From Clostridium sp. AF27-2AA (GTDB taxonomy: Bacteria > Bacillota > Clostridia > Lachnospirales > Lachnospiraceae), in the NCBI RefSeq assembly GCF_003478505.1, contig NZ_QUFI01000015.1, positions 17,830 through 81,829 on the forward strand: a DNA stretch of 64,000 nt. Reading direction: 5' to 3'. Made by a program: the position numbers and the translations under genes. A model generated the notes under the pieces. The model was not told the DNA's origin and searched no databases. It worked only from the letters and a program-made list of their open reading frames with translations. Position 1 is the first letter of the stretch, and each line of letters begins with the position of its first letter. Below, in pieces: positions 15,229 through 25,016 of the stretch.

Positions 15229-16581
15229 CTAGACAGTTACATAATTCATGCGCACAAGCTCCAGCGGATCATCCACGGATACGGTGTGGTAGAGCTTGAA
15301 CTCATAAATGGTGCCGCGTTCCATCTCGGCCGGGGAGAAGAGGAAGCCGTAGGATGGCATCTGTTTGCCCTCAAAGATGTTGTGGTGAAGCATCAGCGGG
15401 TTGAAGGCTTTGGTGATCTGGGTAGCCATTTCCTGGGTGTCGGCGGTGACGGTCAGCATCATTAGCACTTCATTCGGAACGTAGCCTTCTGGGACATCCA
15501 TGCCAGATACGCCGTTGTAGCCGTAAGGACGCAGCCAGAAATGATAGCTGTCTTTGGAAATGCCGTTCTTTTCCAGCTTGTCGATACCTGCTTTGGATAC
15601 AGCCTCGACCCATTTCATTGGATTCTGCATGACCTTGTGGTCGCGGATGCCGGCCATACTGACGGTCTGATAGCCCACCGGGCCGGAGCCTTCCAGCTTC
15701 ATGGTATAAGGAAGATACTCGATAGTGGTTCCTTCCACGCGGACAGCATTGTCGGAGAGTGCTGTGTAAGTGGAGGTGCTGGTGTCAATGCGGATGCCTG
15801 GTTCGGTAAGCTGGATCGGGTTTGCGTTTTCGTAGATCAAATGTGCGGAAACAGAGTAGGGGGATACCGTGCTGCCTGGCTGTACGGAGCGGATGGTGAA
15901 ACCCTTCTTATCCAGTTCCATAAACACGCCGCCCGGAAGTCCGGCACTGGTGCAGACGCCGCCGCACTCTACGGTCTTGGCTGCATGCCAGCAGGATGCC
16001 GGATCACAGCCCTTCATAAGCGGGTAAGCAGCCATGACTGCAGTGTCGGTAGAACGTCCGCCAATGATGATGTCTGCGCCGTTTTTGAATGCTTCTTCGT
16101 AGGCTTCCGCACCCAGAAGTGCTACGATGGTGCTGCACTCATCAAAGGTTTTTTCGGAGATTTCCGGTGCACCGTGGAGGGCAGAAATTTTGCCTTCACG
16201 ATATTTTTTCTTGATGACTTCCGGGTCTTGCTGGGAGTAAATGCAGGCAATCTTTTTGTGGATGCCGGCCTCTTCGCAGATTTCCCGGATCAGCTTCAGG
16301 GCAGTGTTGACGCCTTCATCGGAACCACAGGTTCCGGCAGAGCCGATGGTCATAGGAATGCCCAGCTTGTCGGCACCCAGTACCATGCGCTTTAAGTCAC
16401 GCTTTACATCGGCAATGGAATATTTTCCGTGGCCGGAGCCCAAGTAGTAAGGACCGGAATCGGTGGAACCGGCATCACTGGAAATGATATCCGGCTTCAT
16501 GGCCAGTCCTGCCTCAAAAGCTTCTTCGGTACAGTTTAATCCGACTGCGCCATAAGGAACAAATACTTTTACGCTTGTCAT
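15229..16581 (-). CDS. DUF1446/AtuA-like protein
   Basis: 450 residues. It shows the family blocks DIISSDAGSTDSGPYYLGSG, GSAGTCGSDEGVN, ADIIIGGRSTDTAVMAAYPL and CGGVCTSAGLPGGVF. AtuA-type proteins take part in catabolism of branched acyl compounds; the exact reaction is not established. It forms an operon with the DUF4387 gene and lies divergent to a LysR regulator at 16753, which probably controls it. GGAGG precedes the start. Confidence 0.85.
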   Translation of the reverse strand: MTSVKVFVPYGAVGLNCTEEAFEAGLAMKPDIISSDAGSTDSGPYYLGSGHGKYSIADVKRDLKRMVLGADKLGIPMTIGSAGTCGSDEGVNTALKLIREICEEAGIHKKIACIYSQQDPEVIKKKYREGKISALHGAPEISEKTFDECSTIVALLGAEAYEEAFKNGADIIIGGRSTDTAVMAAYPLMKGCDPASCWHAAKTVECGGVCTSAGLPGGVFMELDKKGFTIRSVQPGSTVSPYSVSAHLIYENANPIQLTEPGIRIDTSTSTYTALSDNAVRVEGTTIEYLPYTMKLEGSGPVGYQTVSMAGIRDHKVMQNPMKWVEAVSKAGIDKLEKNGISKDSYHFWLRPYGYNGVSGMDVPEGYVPNEVLMMLTVTADTQEMATQITKAFNPLMLHHNIFEGKQMPSYGFLFSPAEMERGTIYEFKLYHTVSVDDPLELVRMNYVTV

Positions 16582-16640
16582 AATGCTTCCTCCTTGTTAT
16601 TGCAACATATTTGAAATGTATTTTCCTGTTTCTTAACTTC

Positions 16641-16669
16641 TTGACATCATTATAATGCCTGACTATAAT
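16641..16669 (+). promoter_or_regulatory. Overlapping divergent promoters, lysR and AtuA operon
   Basis: Plus strand: TTGACA (16641-16646), 17 bases, TATAAT (16664-16669). On the minus strand TATAAT at about 16650-16655 with TTTACT 17 bases upstream overlaps it. Such back-to-back promoters are typical of LysR regulators and their targets. Confidence 0.65.
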
Positions 16670-16752
16670 AAAGTAAAATTCCGAAAATGTCATTTCACCA
16701 TAACAAAAAGATTATGATTATATTTCTAAAAATTAAGAAAGGGATGGAACAC

Positions 16753-17661
16753 ATGATCAATGAACGGCTTGTTCAATATCTTCTGACGGTGGAGGAAGAA
16801 CAGAATATCACATCTGCCGCGAAGAAGCTTTACATTTCCCAGCCCGCTTTAAGCCGCATGATCCTGGATCTGGAGAGGAGTCTTGGCACGCCGCTGTTTG
16901 TGCGGGACCGGGGGAATTTGCATCCGACTCAGGCGGGAGAGATTTACTTAAAGGGATGCCGGGAAGTGCTCGCGGTTTCCCATTCCGTGAACAAGCAGAT
17001 TTCAGATCTGGGTGGCAGTCGGAGCGGACGCATTGTGCTGGGGGTTACGGCAGTGACGGGTGAGTTTCTGCTTCCTCAGATTCTCGATGATTTCGAGAGG
17101 GAATATCCGCAGGTGGAGCTGATTCTGACAGAAGAAAAGGCAGGGGTGCTGCAGGATCTGGTTAAGAAGGGAAAGACAGATCTGGCATTTATGTATCAGA
17201 CAGATCCGGAGCTGGAGTGCCATATGATTGCGGAAAATCTGGTATATATTCAGGTGCCTCCTGCATTTACAGAAGGAAAAACAGGCTGGAAACCGGGAAA
17301 GCAGAATCCACAGATTGAGGCACAAATGCTTCAGAACCAGTCTCTTATTCTGCTGAAAAAGGGGAGAGGAATGCGGGCAATTGCAGAGCAGTTTCTGAAG
17401 CAGTTTTCGATTACACCAGCGCGTGTCTTCGAGACAGAAAACATTCATCTGGCCAGCCGCCTGGCGGCGCTGAACCGAGGCTTTACGTTCATTCCGGGCA
17501 TTGCGGTGTCGCCGCTGATGCAGGATGAGCAGAACGGTTATTACTGCCAGGTGAAGGATTATCCCATGAAGCGGAGCCTGTACTGCTGCTACCGGGGGCA
17601 GAGTTATCAGACAGAGGCGGAGCGGTATCTGATCAGTCTGATTCAGAAGACGGGGCTGTAG
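16753..17661 (+). CDS. LysR-type transcriptional regulator
   Basis: 302 residues. The N-terminal winged helix-turn-helix reads QYLLTVEEEQNITSAAKKLYISQPALSRMILDLERSLGTPLFVRD, followed by the two-lobed effector-binding domain (GRIVLGVTAVTGEFLLPQILDDFEREYPQVEL). ATG 16753 is preferred because AAAGGG is nine bases upstream; an earlier ATG at 16744 is possible. It is divergent from the AtuA/DUF4387 operon, its likely target, with an unknown effector. Confidence 0.88.
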   Translation: MINERLVQYLLTVEEEQNITSAAKKLYISQPALSRMILDLERSLGTPLFVRDRGNLHPTQAGEIYLKGCREVLAVSHSVNKQISDLGGSRSGRIVLGVTAVTGEFLLPQILDDFEREYPQVELILTEEKAGVLQDLVKKGKTDLAFMYQTDPELECHMIAENLVYIQVPPAFTEGKTGWKPGKQNPQIEAQMLQNQSLILLKKGRGMRAIAEQFLKQFSITPARVFETENIHLASRLAALNRGFTFIPGIAVSPLMQDEQNGYYCQVKDYPMKRSLYCCYRGQSYQTEAERYLISLIQKTGL

Positions 17662-17784
17662 TGGGTATAGGAGCCAGTGCCCTAAGTGGCCGGTCCGCTG
17701 CGTGAAACAGAGTGACGGGCTTTCTTTGGTTCAAAAATTCGAACTGCTCAAATGGTTTACACATAACGGTCCTGGTGTTATATT

Positions 17785-17816
17785 TGAGACAGATACATAA
17801 AATCTGTCTCATTTTT
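17785..17816 (+). terminator. Intrinsic terminator/attenuator before the NRPS-like gene
   Basis: A perfect 10-bp stem TGAGACAGAT/ATCTGTCTCA with ATTTTTATT, only 16 bases before the next start codon. It may end lysR transcription or attenuate the following gene. The rest of 17662-17831 holds no gene. Confidence 0.75.
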
Positions 17817-17831
17817 ATTCGGAGGAATCAT

Positions 17832-20800
17832 ATGATGCTTTACGAAAACACAAGAACTGTTTACGATCTGGTGCACAATGCGGCGGCAGAGCACGGAGAC
17901 CGTGTTTTTTTGCAATATGAAGAAAATGAAATTATTTTCCGTGTAACCTACAAAGAATTCGCAGACGAGTGTGATGCGATTGCAGCCTGGGCCAGGGAAA
18001 AGCGTGCGCAGGTGGGCCACAAGTTAAAGGTTGGTATTCTGGGAGTCAGCAGCCATCATTATCTGGCAGTACTGCTTGGCGTGATGAGCGGAGGCGATAC
18101 CGGCATTCCGCTTGATGTCCAGCTCAACGCACAAAAGCTGGCAGACTGCTTAAACCGTTCCGATGTGGACGTACTGTTTTATGACTGGGATTTCCACCTG
18201 CTGACGGAGGAAGTGAAGGAGGAATGTCCGGAAGTGGTGGAGTATATTTCCCTGCAGCATGGAAAGCATGTGAACTGCTCCGATAAGATCTTAAAAGCCT
18301 ATGAGGGGCAGCATGTGGAGTCTGACGCGAAGGCCGATGAGTGTGCCATGATCCTGTTTACATCCGGTACAACCGGACGCGGCAAGGGCGTGATGCTGTC
18401 CAATGGAAACCTCATGGACAACAATTTCTGCACCACAGACAACAACCATCCGGAGCGGGAAATTTATTTAAATGTTCTGCCGATTCATCATGTATTCTGC
18501 TTAAATGGAGATGTGTTTACCGTTATGCGTTACGGCGGAATCCTCTGTTTGAACCGTGACATGAAGAAGCTGGCAGAGCATATATTACTGTTTGAACCGA
18601 CGGTCATCCGCATGGTTCCGATGATGGCAAAGGCACTTTACAACCGCATTGCCATCTTAAACCGGCAGCACCCGGAGATGCCCATCCGCAAGGTAAAAGA
18701 GCAGGTGCTTGGTACCAGGCTTCACAAGATCATCAGCGGCGGCGGATACCTGGCGCCGGATCTGGCAGCCAATTACCAGCGCCTCGGTATTGCTATTGCC
18801 CAGGGCTACGGCATGTCGGAGTGTTCGCCGAAAATTTCTTCCCCGGACTGGACAAGACCGGATAAGATTGCGTCCGTGGGGCGCATTGTAGACCGCTGTG
18901 AGGTGCGTATCGTGGACGGCGAGATCCAGGTCAAGAGTCCGTCTGTTATGATGGGATATTACAAGGAGCCGGACAAGACTGCGGAGGCCATCACACCGGA
19001 CGGCTGGCTTTGTACGGGAGATATCGGCCATGTGGACGAGGAGGGCTTTCTGTACCTGACCGGGCGGAAAAAGAACCTCATTATCTTAAGCAACGGTGAG
19101 AATGTGGCACCCGAGGAGCTGGAAAATCTCTTTGAGGATGAGCGTCTGATCGAGGATATTCTGGTGTATGGCGAGGATGATATGATCTGTGCGGAGGTAT
19201 ACCCGAATTTTAAGTATGCGGAAGCTGCAAATATTGCTGATATTGAGAGTACGGTGACTCAGATCATCAAAAAGCACAATGAGGAGCTGCCGACTTTCAA
19301 ACGCATTCTGCGCAGCAGCATAAGAGAAGTCCCTTTTGCGAAAACTTCTTCCAAAAAGATTATCCGCAGCCAGTATCTGGAGGGAAAACAGAAAGAAGAG
19401 CAGGAGGAGAAGCGTTTCCGTATGCCGGAAAATGAGCTTCAGAAGCAGATTTATGACTGCATTGCCGCTGTACTGGGGCACCGTCGTTTTGGCATTGATA
19501 CAGAGCTCTACGAGGCAGGACTGGATTCCCTTGGAAGCGTGCTGTTACTCACGGATCTGTACCAGATCTTAACGGTTTCCATGACCCTGGATGACCTCTT
19601 ACAGCATGCTTCGGTGCTGAAGCTGGAAGAATTTGCCCGGGAAGGAGCAGGCGCAGAACAGGTGGATCACACAGTGCGGCAGGTTTATCCGTTAACCAAT
19701 CTGCAGCTTTATTTTGCCTATGTCATGCGTGGAAATACTACGGCCAATCTGCCGTTTCTCTATAAACTGGATAAACGGACGGATCTGCGCCGCTTAAAGT
19801 TTGCGGCGGAGCAGCTTTTTGAGGTGCACCCGGAGCTGAAGGCAATCATCCAGATGGCAGAGGGTCGTTACCAGATCTTCCGTGATGATAAGAGAAAGAT
19901 TGACATTCCAATCGTGAGATTAAGCGATGTCCAGTGGGAGGAGACGAGAAAAGGATTGCTGTATCCGTACCTTTACGGAGAGGGTGAGAACCTGTTCCAT
20001 ATCGGTATTTATGAGACGGATTCCGCCAATTATTTCTTCTTTGATATTGCCCATATTATGGGGGACGGCATGACCATGAATGTGCTGTTTGAGGACTTAA
20101 ACCAGCTTTATCTGGGTAAGGCCGTGGAGCCGGAAACCTATACCTTCTACGAATATATCCTGGATGAAAAGGATCGGGACGCGAGAGGACTCCGGGCAAA
20201 GAATGAGGCCTATTTCCGGTGCCTGATGAAGGATTTCCGGGTGCGGAAAAGTATCCTTGCACGGAAGGACTGCTACAGCCTGGAGCATGGCGTGGATGCT
20301 GATTTAAAGGGACATTTTACGAGCCTGAACCGCCGTAATGTGAGCGCATTTTGTAAAAAGCTTGGCGTTTCAGAAAATGTATTTTTCCTGACGGCCTATA
20401 ACTTAAGTATTGGCCTGTTCAGCAACGAAAAGGATACTGTTTCCTCCTCCATTCACAGCGGAAGAACCGACAGCCGCTGGAACCGCCTGGCAGGACCTCT
20501 GTTCCTTACCTATTTCTTCCGGAACAAGGAAGGTGTGGATCAGACTGTGCCGGAGCTTTTGAAGGCGAATGCAACGCAGATCATGGATACCATGCGCTGC
20601 TACATATCGAACCTGCACGCAGATGAGATGTTCTTCCAGTACCAGGGGGATATCTTAAATATCGATACCGTGGGAGGGTATCCGGCAGAACGCCAGCGTA
20701 TGCAGCTGGATTCCCTGCCGTTCCATCTGCAGGTATTTACTGATGCGAAGGGGTATTACTATGAGCTACGCTACTGGGAGAACCGGTTTGACACCCGCCA

Positions 20801-21425
20801 GCTTCAGGATTTCCTGACGGTGATGGAGTCTCTGATGGATGCCATGCAGGATGAGATACTGGTGCGCCGTTTAAGCCGCCGCCTGCCGGACCATCTGTTT
20901 CCACTGCATTACATCATTACTGTGGAAGAACTGAATCAGGCAGCGAAAGGCCAGCTGGTGACCGGCGTGGATGGCAAAGAACCGGTTAAAGTTTATGTGT
21001 TTGATGAAAACTGCAGGAAGAAGCCGTTTGGTGCTTGGGGAGAGCTGTATGTGATGGACTACAAACCGGAGCAGGTGCTGGATGAGATCACCAATCCATA
21101 TGGACCGGGAAAACTTTACGATAGTGGGCGGACCGCGAGAATCCTGCCGGATGGTTCCCTGGATTTTCTGGAGCAGGGTGGCAGGACCATCATGCAGGAA
21201 GGTCTGACTGGTCGTCAGTTCCACGATCTGTATCAGATCGAAACGGCTTTAAAACAGGTGCCGGGTGTGGAGGAAGCCGCCGCCTATGTGCGTTATGCTG
21301 ATGGCAACAAGCTGGTACTGACAGCAGAAGTGAAGGGCACTATGGAGCAGAATGCTGATGTACTGAAAGCACAGGTGGAGGCGCAGTGCGGCAAGGCTCA
21401 TGTACCGGATATTCTCTGGAAATGA
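17832..21425 (+). CDS. NRPS-like protein: adenylation, carrier, condensation and partial adenylation domains
   Basis: 1197 residues. An AMP-binding domain (about 1-525; ILFTSGTTGRGKGVMLSNGN near 175, QGYGMSE, TGDIGHVDEEGFLYLTGRKK) is followed by a carrier domain whose phosphopantetheine Ser566 lies in GLDSLGS. A condensation-like domain (about 630-1030) has the HxxxDG motif at His741 (HIMGDG). The last 160 residues resemble the C-terminal part of an adenylation domain without its catalytic core. It probably activates an acyl or amino acid, loads it on its own carrier and condenses it. The ATG at 17832 follows GGAGG. The product is unknown; a PHP gene and an importer follow. Confidence 0.8.
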   Translation: MMLYENTRTVYDLVHNAAAEHGDRVFLQYEENEIIFRVTYKEFADECDAIAAWAREKRAQVGHKLKVGILGVSSHHYLAVLLGVMSGGDTGIPLDVQLNAQKLADCLNRSDVDVLFYDWDFHLLTEEVKEECPEVVEYISLQHGKHVNCSDKILKAYEGQHVESDAKADECAMILFTSGTTGRGKGVMLSNGNLMDNNFCTTDNNHPEREIYLNVLPIHHVFCLNGDVFTVMRYGGILCLNRDMKKLAEHILLFEPTVIRMVPMMAKALYNRIAILNRQHPEMPIRKVKEQVLGTRLHKIISGGGYLAPDLAANYQRLGIAIAQGYGMSECSPKISSPDWTRPDKIASVGRIVDRCEVRIVDGEIQVKSPSVMMGYYKEPDKTAEAITPDGWLCTGDIGHVDEEGFLYLTGRKKNLIILSNGENVAPEELENLFEDERLIEDILVYGEDDMICAEVYPNFKYAEAANIADIESTVTQIIKKHNEELPTFKRILRSSIREVPFAKTSSKKIIRSQYLEGKQKEEQEEKRFRMPENELQKQIYDCIAAVLGHRRFGIDTELYEAGLDSLGSVLLLTDLYQILTVSMTLDDLLQHASVLKLEEFAREGAGAEQVDHTVRQVYPLTNLQLYFAYVMRGNTTANLPFLYKLDKRTDLRRLKFAAEQLFEVHPELKAIIQMAEGRYQIFRDDKRKIDIPIVRLSDVQWEETRKGLLYPYLYGEGENLFHIGIYETDSANYFFFDIAHIMGDGMTMNVLFEDLNQLYLGKAVEPETYTFYEYILDEKDRDARGLRAKNEAYFRCLMKDFRVRKSILARKDCYSLEHGVDADLKGHFTSLNRRNVSAFCKKLGVSENVFFLTAYNLSIGLFSNEKDTVSSSIHSGRTDSRWNRLAGPLFLTYFFRNKEGVDQTVPELLKANATQIMDTMRCYISNLHADEMFFQYQGDILNIDTVGGYPAERQRMQLDSLPFHLQVFTDAKGYYYELRYWENRFDTRQLQDFLTVMESLMDAMQDEILVRRLSRRLPDHLFPLHYIITVEELNQAAKGQLVTGVDGKEPVKVYVFDENCRKKPFGAWGELYVMDYKPEQVLDEITNPYGPGKLYDSGRTARILPDGSLDFLEQGGRTIMQEGLTGRQFHDLYQIETALKQVPGVEEAAAYVRYADGNKLVLTAEVKGTMEQNADVLKAQVEAQCGKAHVPDILWK

Positions 21426-21544
21426 TCAAAATATTTATTGAAAATTCAAATAAATAGCAATAATGAATTAATGAATACAATTAGACAAAAACTGCGAGAA
21501 CCGATAAAATGAAAGGACAAAATCATTTACGGGAGACAGAAAAA

Positions 21545-22171
21545 ATGTTCATTGACCTTCATTTACATGAATCCGCTTATTCGCCGGATAGTCAGATGAC
21601 GCTGGACGAGCTTGTGCAGGCAGCACGGGAAAAGGGCCTTGGCGCTGTGTGTATCACCGATCATGACAGTATGGGACTGGCGGAGTATGTGAAAGAGTAT
21701 TCCAGAGAGCATCAGTATCCGGTGCTGGTCGGGGCGGAGTTTTTCTCACTCTGGGGAGATATCACGGCGTTTGGCATTGACGCGATCCCGGACCACCGGA
21801 TCAGCGCCCAGGAGTTTATTGATTACGTCAATGAAAGAAACGGATTCTGCGTTTCCTGTCATCCGTTCCGCAACAATAACCGTGGCCTGGCGGAGCACTT
21901 AAAAGATGTTCACGGTCTTGGTGGTGTGGAGGTGTTGAACGGAAGCACGGATCTGGAAGCGAACCGCATGGCTCTGAAATATTGCAGAGAGCTTGGACTC
22001 CAGCCAATCGGTGCCAGTGACGCCCACTGGACATCCCAGGTGGGTAAGTTTGTGACCTGGTTCCCGGATCCGGTTTATACCATGGAAGACCTGGTATCCC
22101 AGCTAAAAAGCGGACGCTGCAAGCCGGCTGTCTGGGAGGAAAACGGCTACCGTATCGTAGATGATTTTTAA
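21545..22171 (+). CDS. PHP-domain metal-dependent phosphoesterase
   Basis: 208 residues with all PHP metal-binding blocks: DLHLHES at the N-terminus, ITDHD near 36, GAE near 60, SCHPFRN, and GASDAH towards the C-terminus. Such proteins hydrolyse phosphoesters with two or three metal ions; the substrate here is unknown. GGGAG precedes ATG 21545. It ends 25 bases before the importer lipoprotein, so it is likely co-transcribed with the ABC genes. Confidence 0.85.
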   Translation: MFIDLHLHESAYSPDSQMTLDELVQAAREKGLGAVCITDHDSMGLAEYVKEYSREHQYPVLVGAEFFSLWGDITAFGIDAIPDHRISAQEFIDYVNERNGFCVSCHPFRNNNRGLAEHLKDVHGLGGVEVLNGSTDLEANRMALKYCRELGLQPIGASDAHWTSQVGKFVTWFPDPVYTMEDLVSQLKSGRCKPAVWEENGYRIVDDF

Positions 22172-22196
22172 CGATTTTAAAGGAGAAGGAAGTATT

Positions 22197-23315
22197 ATGA
22201 GAAAGAAACTCGCAGTAGCATCATTTGCGGCATTCCTGGCAGCAGCCAGCCTGACTGCATGCGGCAGTTCCAAAGATGCGCAGACAACCGCAGCCCAGAC
22301 TGAGGTACAGACCGAAGCGGCAGAAACCGAGGTACAGGAGGAAAAAACGGAGACTGAAGCCTCTGCAGATGACAGAGCCTACGAGGGAACAACCCTGAAT
22401 GTTATGCTGGCTTATGGCGGTGCGGAGAAGTCCTTCGACGCGTTTACCGAGAAGACCGGCATCAAGGTAGAATATGTGGAGATTTCCACCGGAAAAGCGC
22501 TGGCACAGATGCAGGCAGAAAATGGAAATACCACGGCAGATGTATGGTTTGGCGGCGGTGTAGACAGCTATATTTCCGCAGCTGAGCTTGGCTATCTGGA
22601 TCAGTATGAATCTCCGGAAGCAGAGGCGATTGATGCAGGTTATCGTGATAAAGACGGTTATTGGACCGGACTTGCGCTGGTTCCGGCAGGCTTTCTGGTA
22701 AATAACGATGTCCTGGAGGAAAAGGGACTGGAAGCACCGAAAACCTGGGAAGATCTGGCAGATCCGAAGTATAAAGACGAGATCATTATGGCATCTCCGG
22801 CTATCTCCGGTACCCAGTACGCAATCCTGAACGGAACCCTCCAGGCCTGGGGAGAAGAGAAGGGCTGGGAGATTTGGACTGCCATCAATGACAACGTGGA
22901 TTTCTATGCAAAGGGCGGCGGTGAGCCGGGCCCGAAGGTATGCGCAGGCGAGTACGGAATCGGAATTCTTGCCATGACAGGCGGCACCTTTGCACTGGAG
23001 AAAGAGTACCCGGTTACCGCAATTTATCCGGAAGATATGATTCCGTGGACTCCGGCGCCGATCGCAATTTTCAAAAACTCTGAGAACAAGGATGCGGCAA
23101 AAGTATTCGTGGATTACTATCTTTCCAAAGAGGGTCAGGAGGCTTTAAGAGAAGCAGATGCAAGAGTTATGGCACGCGGTGACGTAGATGTTCCGTCAGA
23201 GATCGGAACCGTAGATACCACGAAGCTGATCAAGCAGGATGTACTCTTATTTGGTTCTGAGAGAGAAGCTCTTCTGGAAAAATGGGATGAGCTTGCAGGC
23301 GAAAAGGACTCATAA
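22197..23315 (+). CDS. ABC transporter substrate-binding lipoprotein (Fe3+/phosphonate-type family)
   Basis: 372 residues. The signal peptide ends in SLTAC, with Cys22 lipidated, then a Thr/Glu-rich linker. The body (YGGAEKSFDAFTEKTGIKVEYVEISTGKALAQMQAE, ADVWFGGGVDSYISAAELG, PAISGTQYAILNG) resembles FbpA/PotD-like binding proteins for ferric iron, 2-aminoethylphosphonate or similar small anions. AAGGAGAAGG precedes the ATG. It opens a three-gene importer. The actual ligand cannot be set from sequence. Confidence 0.85.
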   Translation: MRKKLAVASFAAFLAAASLTACGSSKDAQTTAAQTEVQTEAAETEVQEEKTETEASADDRAYEGTTLNVMLAYGGAEKSFDAFTEKTGIKVEYVEISTGKALAQMQAENGNTTADVWFGGGVDSYISAAELGYLDQYESPEAEAIDAGYRDKDGYWTGLALVPAGFLVNNDVLEEKGLEAPKTWEDLADPKYKDEIIMASPAISGTQYAILNGTLQAWGEEKGWEIWTAINDNVDFYAKGGGEPGPKVCAGEYGIGILAMTGGTFALEKEYPVTAIYPEDMIPWTPAPIAIFKNSENKDAAKVFVDYYLSKEGQEALREADARVMARGDVDVPSEIGTVDTTKLIKQDVLLFGSEREALLEKWDELAGEKDS

Positions 23316-23321
23316 AAAAAT

Positions 23322-25016
23322 ATGAAACAGGATATGAAAATCATCCGCAGAAGATGCCGGACAGCTAAGATGCTGGACCGGCTCCTTCTGTTTTTGTTGC
23401 TTGCAGGGATTGCCGTTTTTATCCTGTATCCGCTCATTTCCCTGATTGGAAGGAGCGTGTTTAAAAACGGCAGGTTTACCCTGGAATACTACCGGCTGCT
23501 TTTCACCCGCGCCAGTTTGAAGTTTTTGAAAAACAGTCTCTGGGTGGCGTCAGTTTCCTCGGTGCTTACCATGACAGGAGCTTTTTTCATTGCGCTACAT
23601 CTGTATACATCCAGTCCGAAAAGGCGGAAAAGGATGGAAAACTGCCTGCTTCTTACCATGATCTCGCCGCCCTTTGTATCAGCGCTGGCGTTTATCATGC
23701 TGTTTGGAAGACGGGGACTGATTACCTATGGCCTGCTTCATATCAGCGCGAATCCGTACGGCTGGCAGGGCATCGTGATCCTTCAGGTGATTGGAAACCT
23801 GTCCTTTACAGCGCTGTTTCTTCTGACCTTTTTTGACGGGATCGACGGGCGGCTGATCATGGCATCACGGGATCTAGGGGCAGATCCGTTCCATACCCTG
23901 CGTTTTGTGATTCTTCCGGCTGTCCGACCAGGAATGCTGTCGGTACTGTTTACGCTTTTCACCATGAATCTGGCAGATTTTGGAACACCGGTGGTGATCG
24001 GCGGAAAATATAAGGTGCTGGCAACAGAGGCTTATCTTCAGGCTATTTCCTCCGCTGATCTTGGTAAAGCATCGGCAATCAGCGTGCTGCTTCTTCTCCC
24101 GGCAGTAGCGGCTTTCTGGCTGTATGGAAGGGCACTTCCCTCAGCCGGGACCTTCAGCGGGGCAGGGAAGATGCAGACAGAATGGAACGGAGATTACCGT
24201 CTGCCTCCGGTGCTTGCGTATCTGGCGGCAGGCTGCAGTGCAGCGTTCTTTGCCGTGATGGCACTGAAATATGGAAATACGTTTTTGAACACAGTTTCCA
24301 ATACCTCTACAGGGCATATTCAGTTTACGTTAAAGTACTTCCGGGACCTTCCAAGGTCCCAGATGAGTTCCTTCTGCCATAGCCTTGTGTGTGCGCTGGC
24401 AGCAGGACTTCTCTCCAGCTTTGTGGGAATTTTGCTGGCTTATTATACCAGGAGGAGAAAAATCAAGGGGATGGCAGCAGCGGAATTTGCGGCTTCCCTG
24501 CCTTATATCATACCGGGAACCTTTTTCGGCCTTGGCTATGTGGCAGCATTCAGCCATCCGCCGTTTCTGCTGCGGGGAACCCTGTGGATCATTCTGTTAA
24601 ACTGCGCGTTTCGTCAGATTTCTGTGGGATGCAAGGCGGCTAACGGAGCCTTTGCGACAATGGATGAAAAGACAGAAATGGCCGCAAGAGATATGGGCGC
24701 TACGGCTTTGGAAATTCTGTTTGGAATTGTATTTCCGCAGCTGAAGCAGGTATTTAAGATCTGTTTTGTCACCGTTTTTACTTCAGCAATGACAGCAACC
24801 GGCGCAATCGTCTTCCTGATATCACCCGGAAAAAATGTTGCCAGTGTAGAGCTGTTCCAGTCTGTGGAAAACGGAAGATACGGTGTTGCCTCCGTGCAGG
24901 CAGTCATGATCCTTCTGGTTACGGCGGCGGTGAATATTGGCTCCATGTATTTGTTTTCGGGAAAGGAGAAGAAGCGAAATGTATCTGGAACTGACCGGTG
25001 TACGAAAGATGTATGA
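23322..25016 (+). CDS. ABC transporter permease, fused two-half type (FbpB-like)
   Basis: 564 residues with about twelve hydrophobic segments in two similar halves, each with the EAA-like loop for the ATPase: ASRDLGADPFHTLRFVILPAVRPG in the first and AARDMGATALEILFGIVFPQLKQ in the second. This is the FbpB/CysT-like layout of ferric or phosphonate importers. It starts seven bases after the lipoprotein gene with a weak ribosome binding site, and overlaps the ATPase gene by 38 bases. Confidence 0.88.
   Translation: MKQDMKIIRRRCRTAKMLDRLLLFLLLAGIAVFILYPLISLIGRSVFKNGRFTLEYYRLLFTRASLKFLKNSLWVASVSSVLTMTGAFFIALHLYTSSPKRRKRMENCLLLTMISPPFVSALAFIMLFGRRGLITYGLLHISANPYGWQGIVILQVIGNLSFTALFLLTFFDGIDGRLIMASRDLGADPFHTLRFVILPAVRPGMLSVLFTLFTMNLADFGTPVVIGGKYKVLATEAYLQAISSADLGKASAISVLLLLPAVAAFWLYGRALPSAGTFSGAGKMQTEWNGDYRLPPVLAYLAAGCSAAFFAVMALKYGNTFLNTVSNTSTGHIQFTLKYFRDLPRSQMSSFCHSLVCALAAGLLSSFVGILLAYYTRRRKIKGMAAAEFAASLPYIIPGTFFGLGYVAAFSHPPFLLRGTLWIILLNCAFRQISVGCKAANGAFATMDEKTEMAARDMGATALEILFGIVFPQLKQVFKICFVTVFTSAMTATGAIVFLISPGKNVASVELFQSVENGRYGVASVQAVMILLVTAAVNIGSMYLFSGKEKKRNVSGTDRCTKDV

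Noticed and set aside
15541..16395. Long plus-strand frame opposite the AtuA-like gene
   Set aside because: It is an antisense shadow without ribosome binding site or recognisable motif; the minus strand has family blocks throughout.
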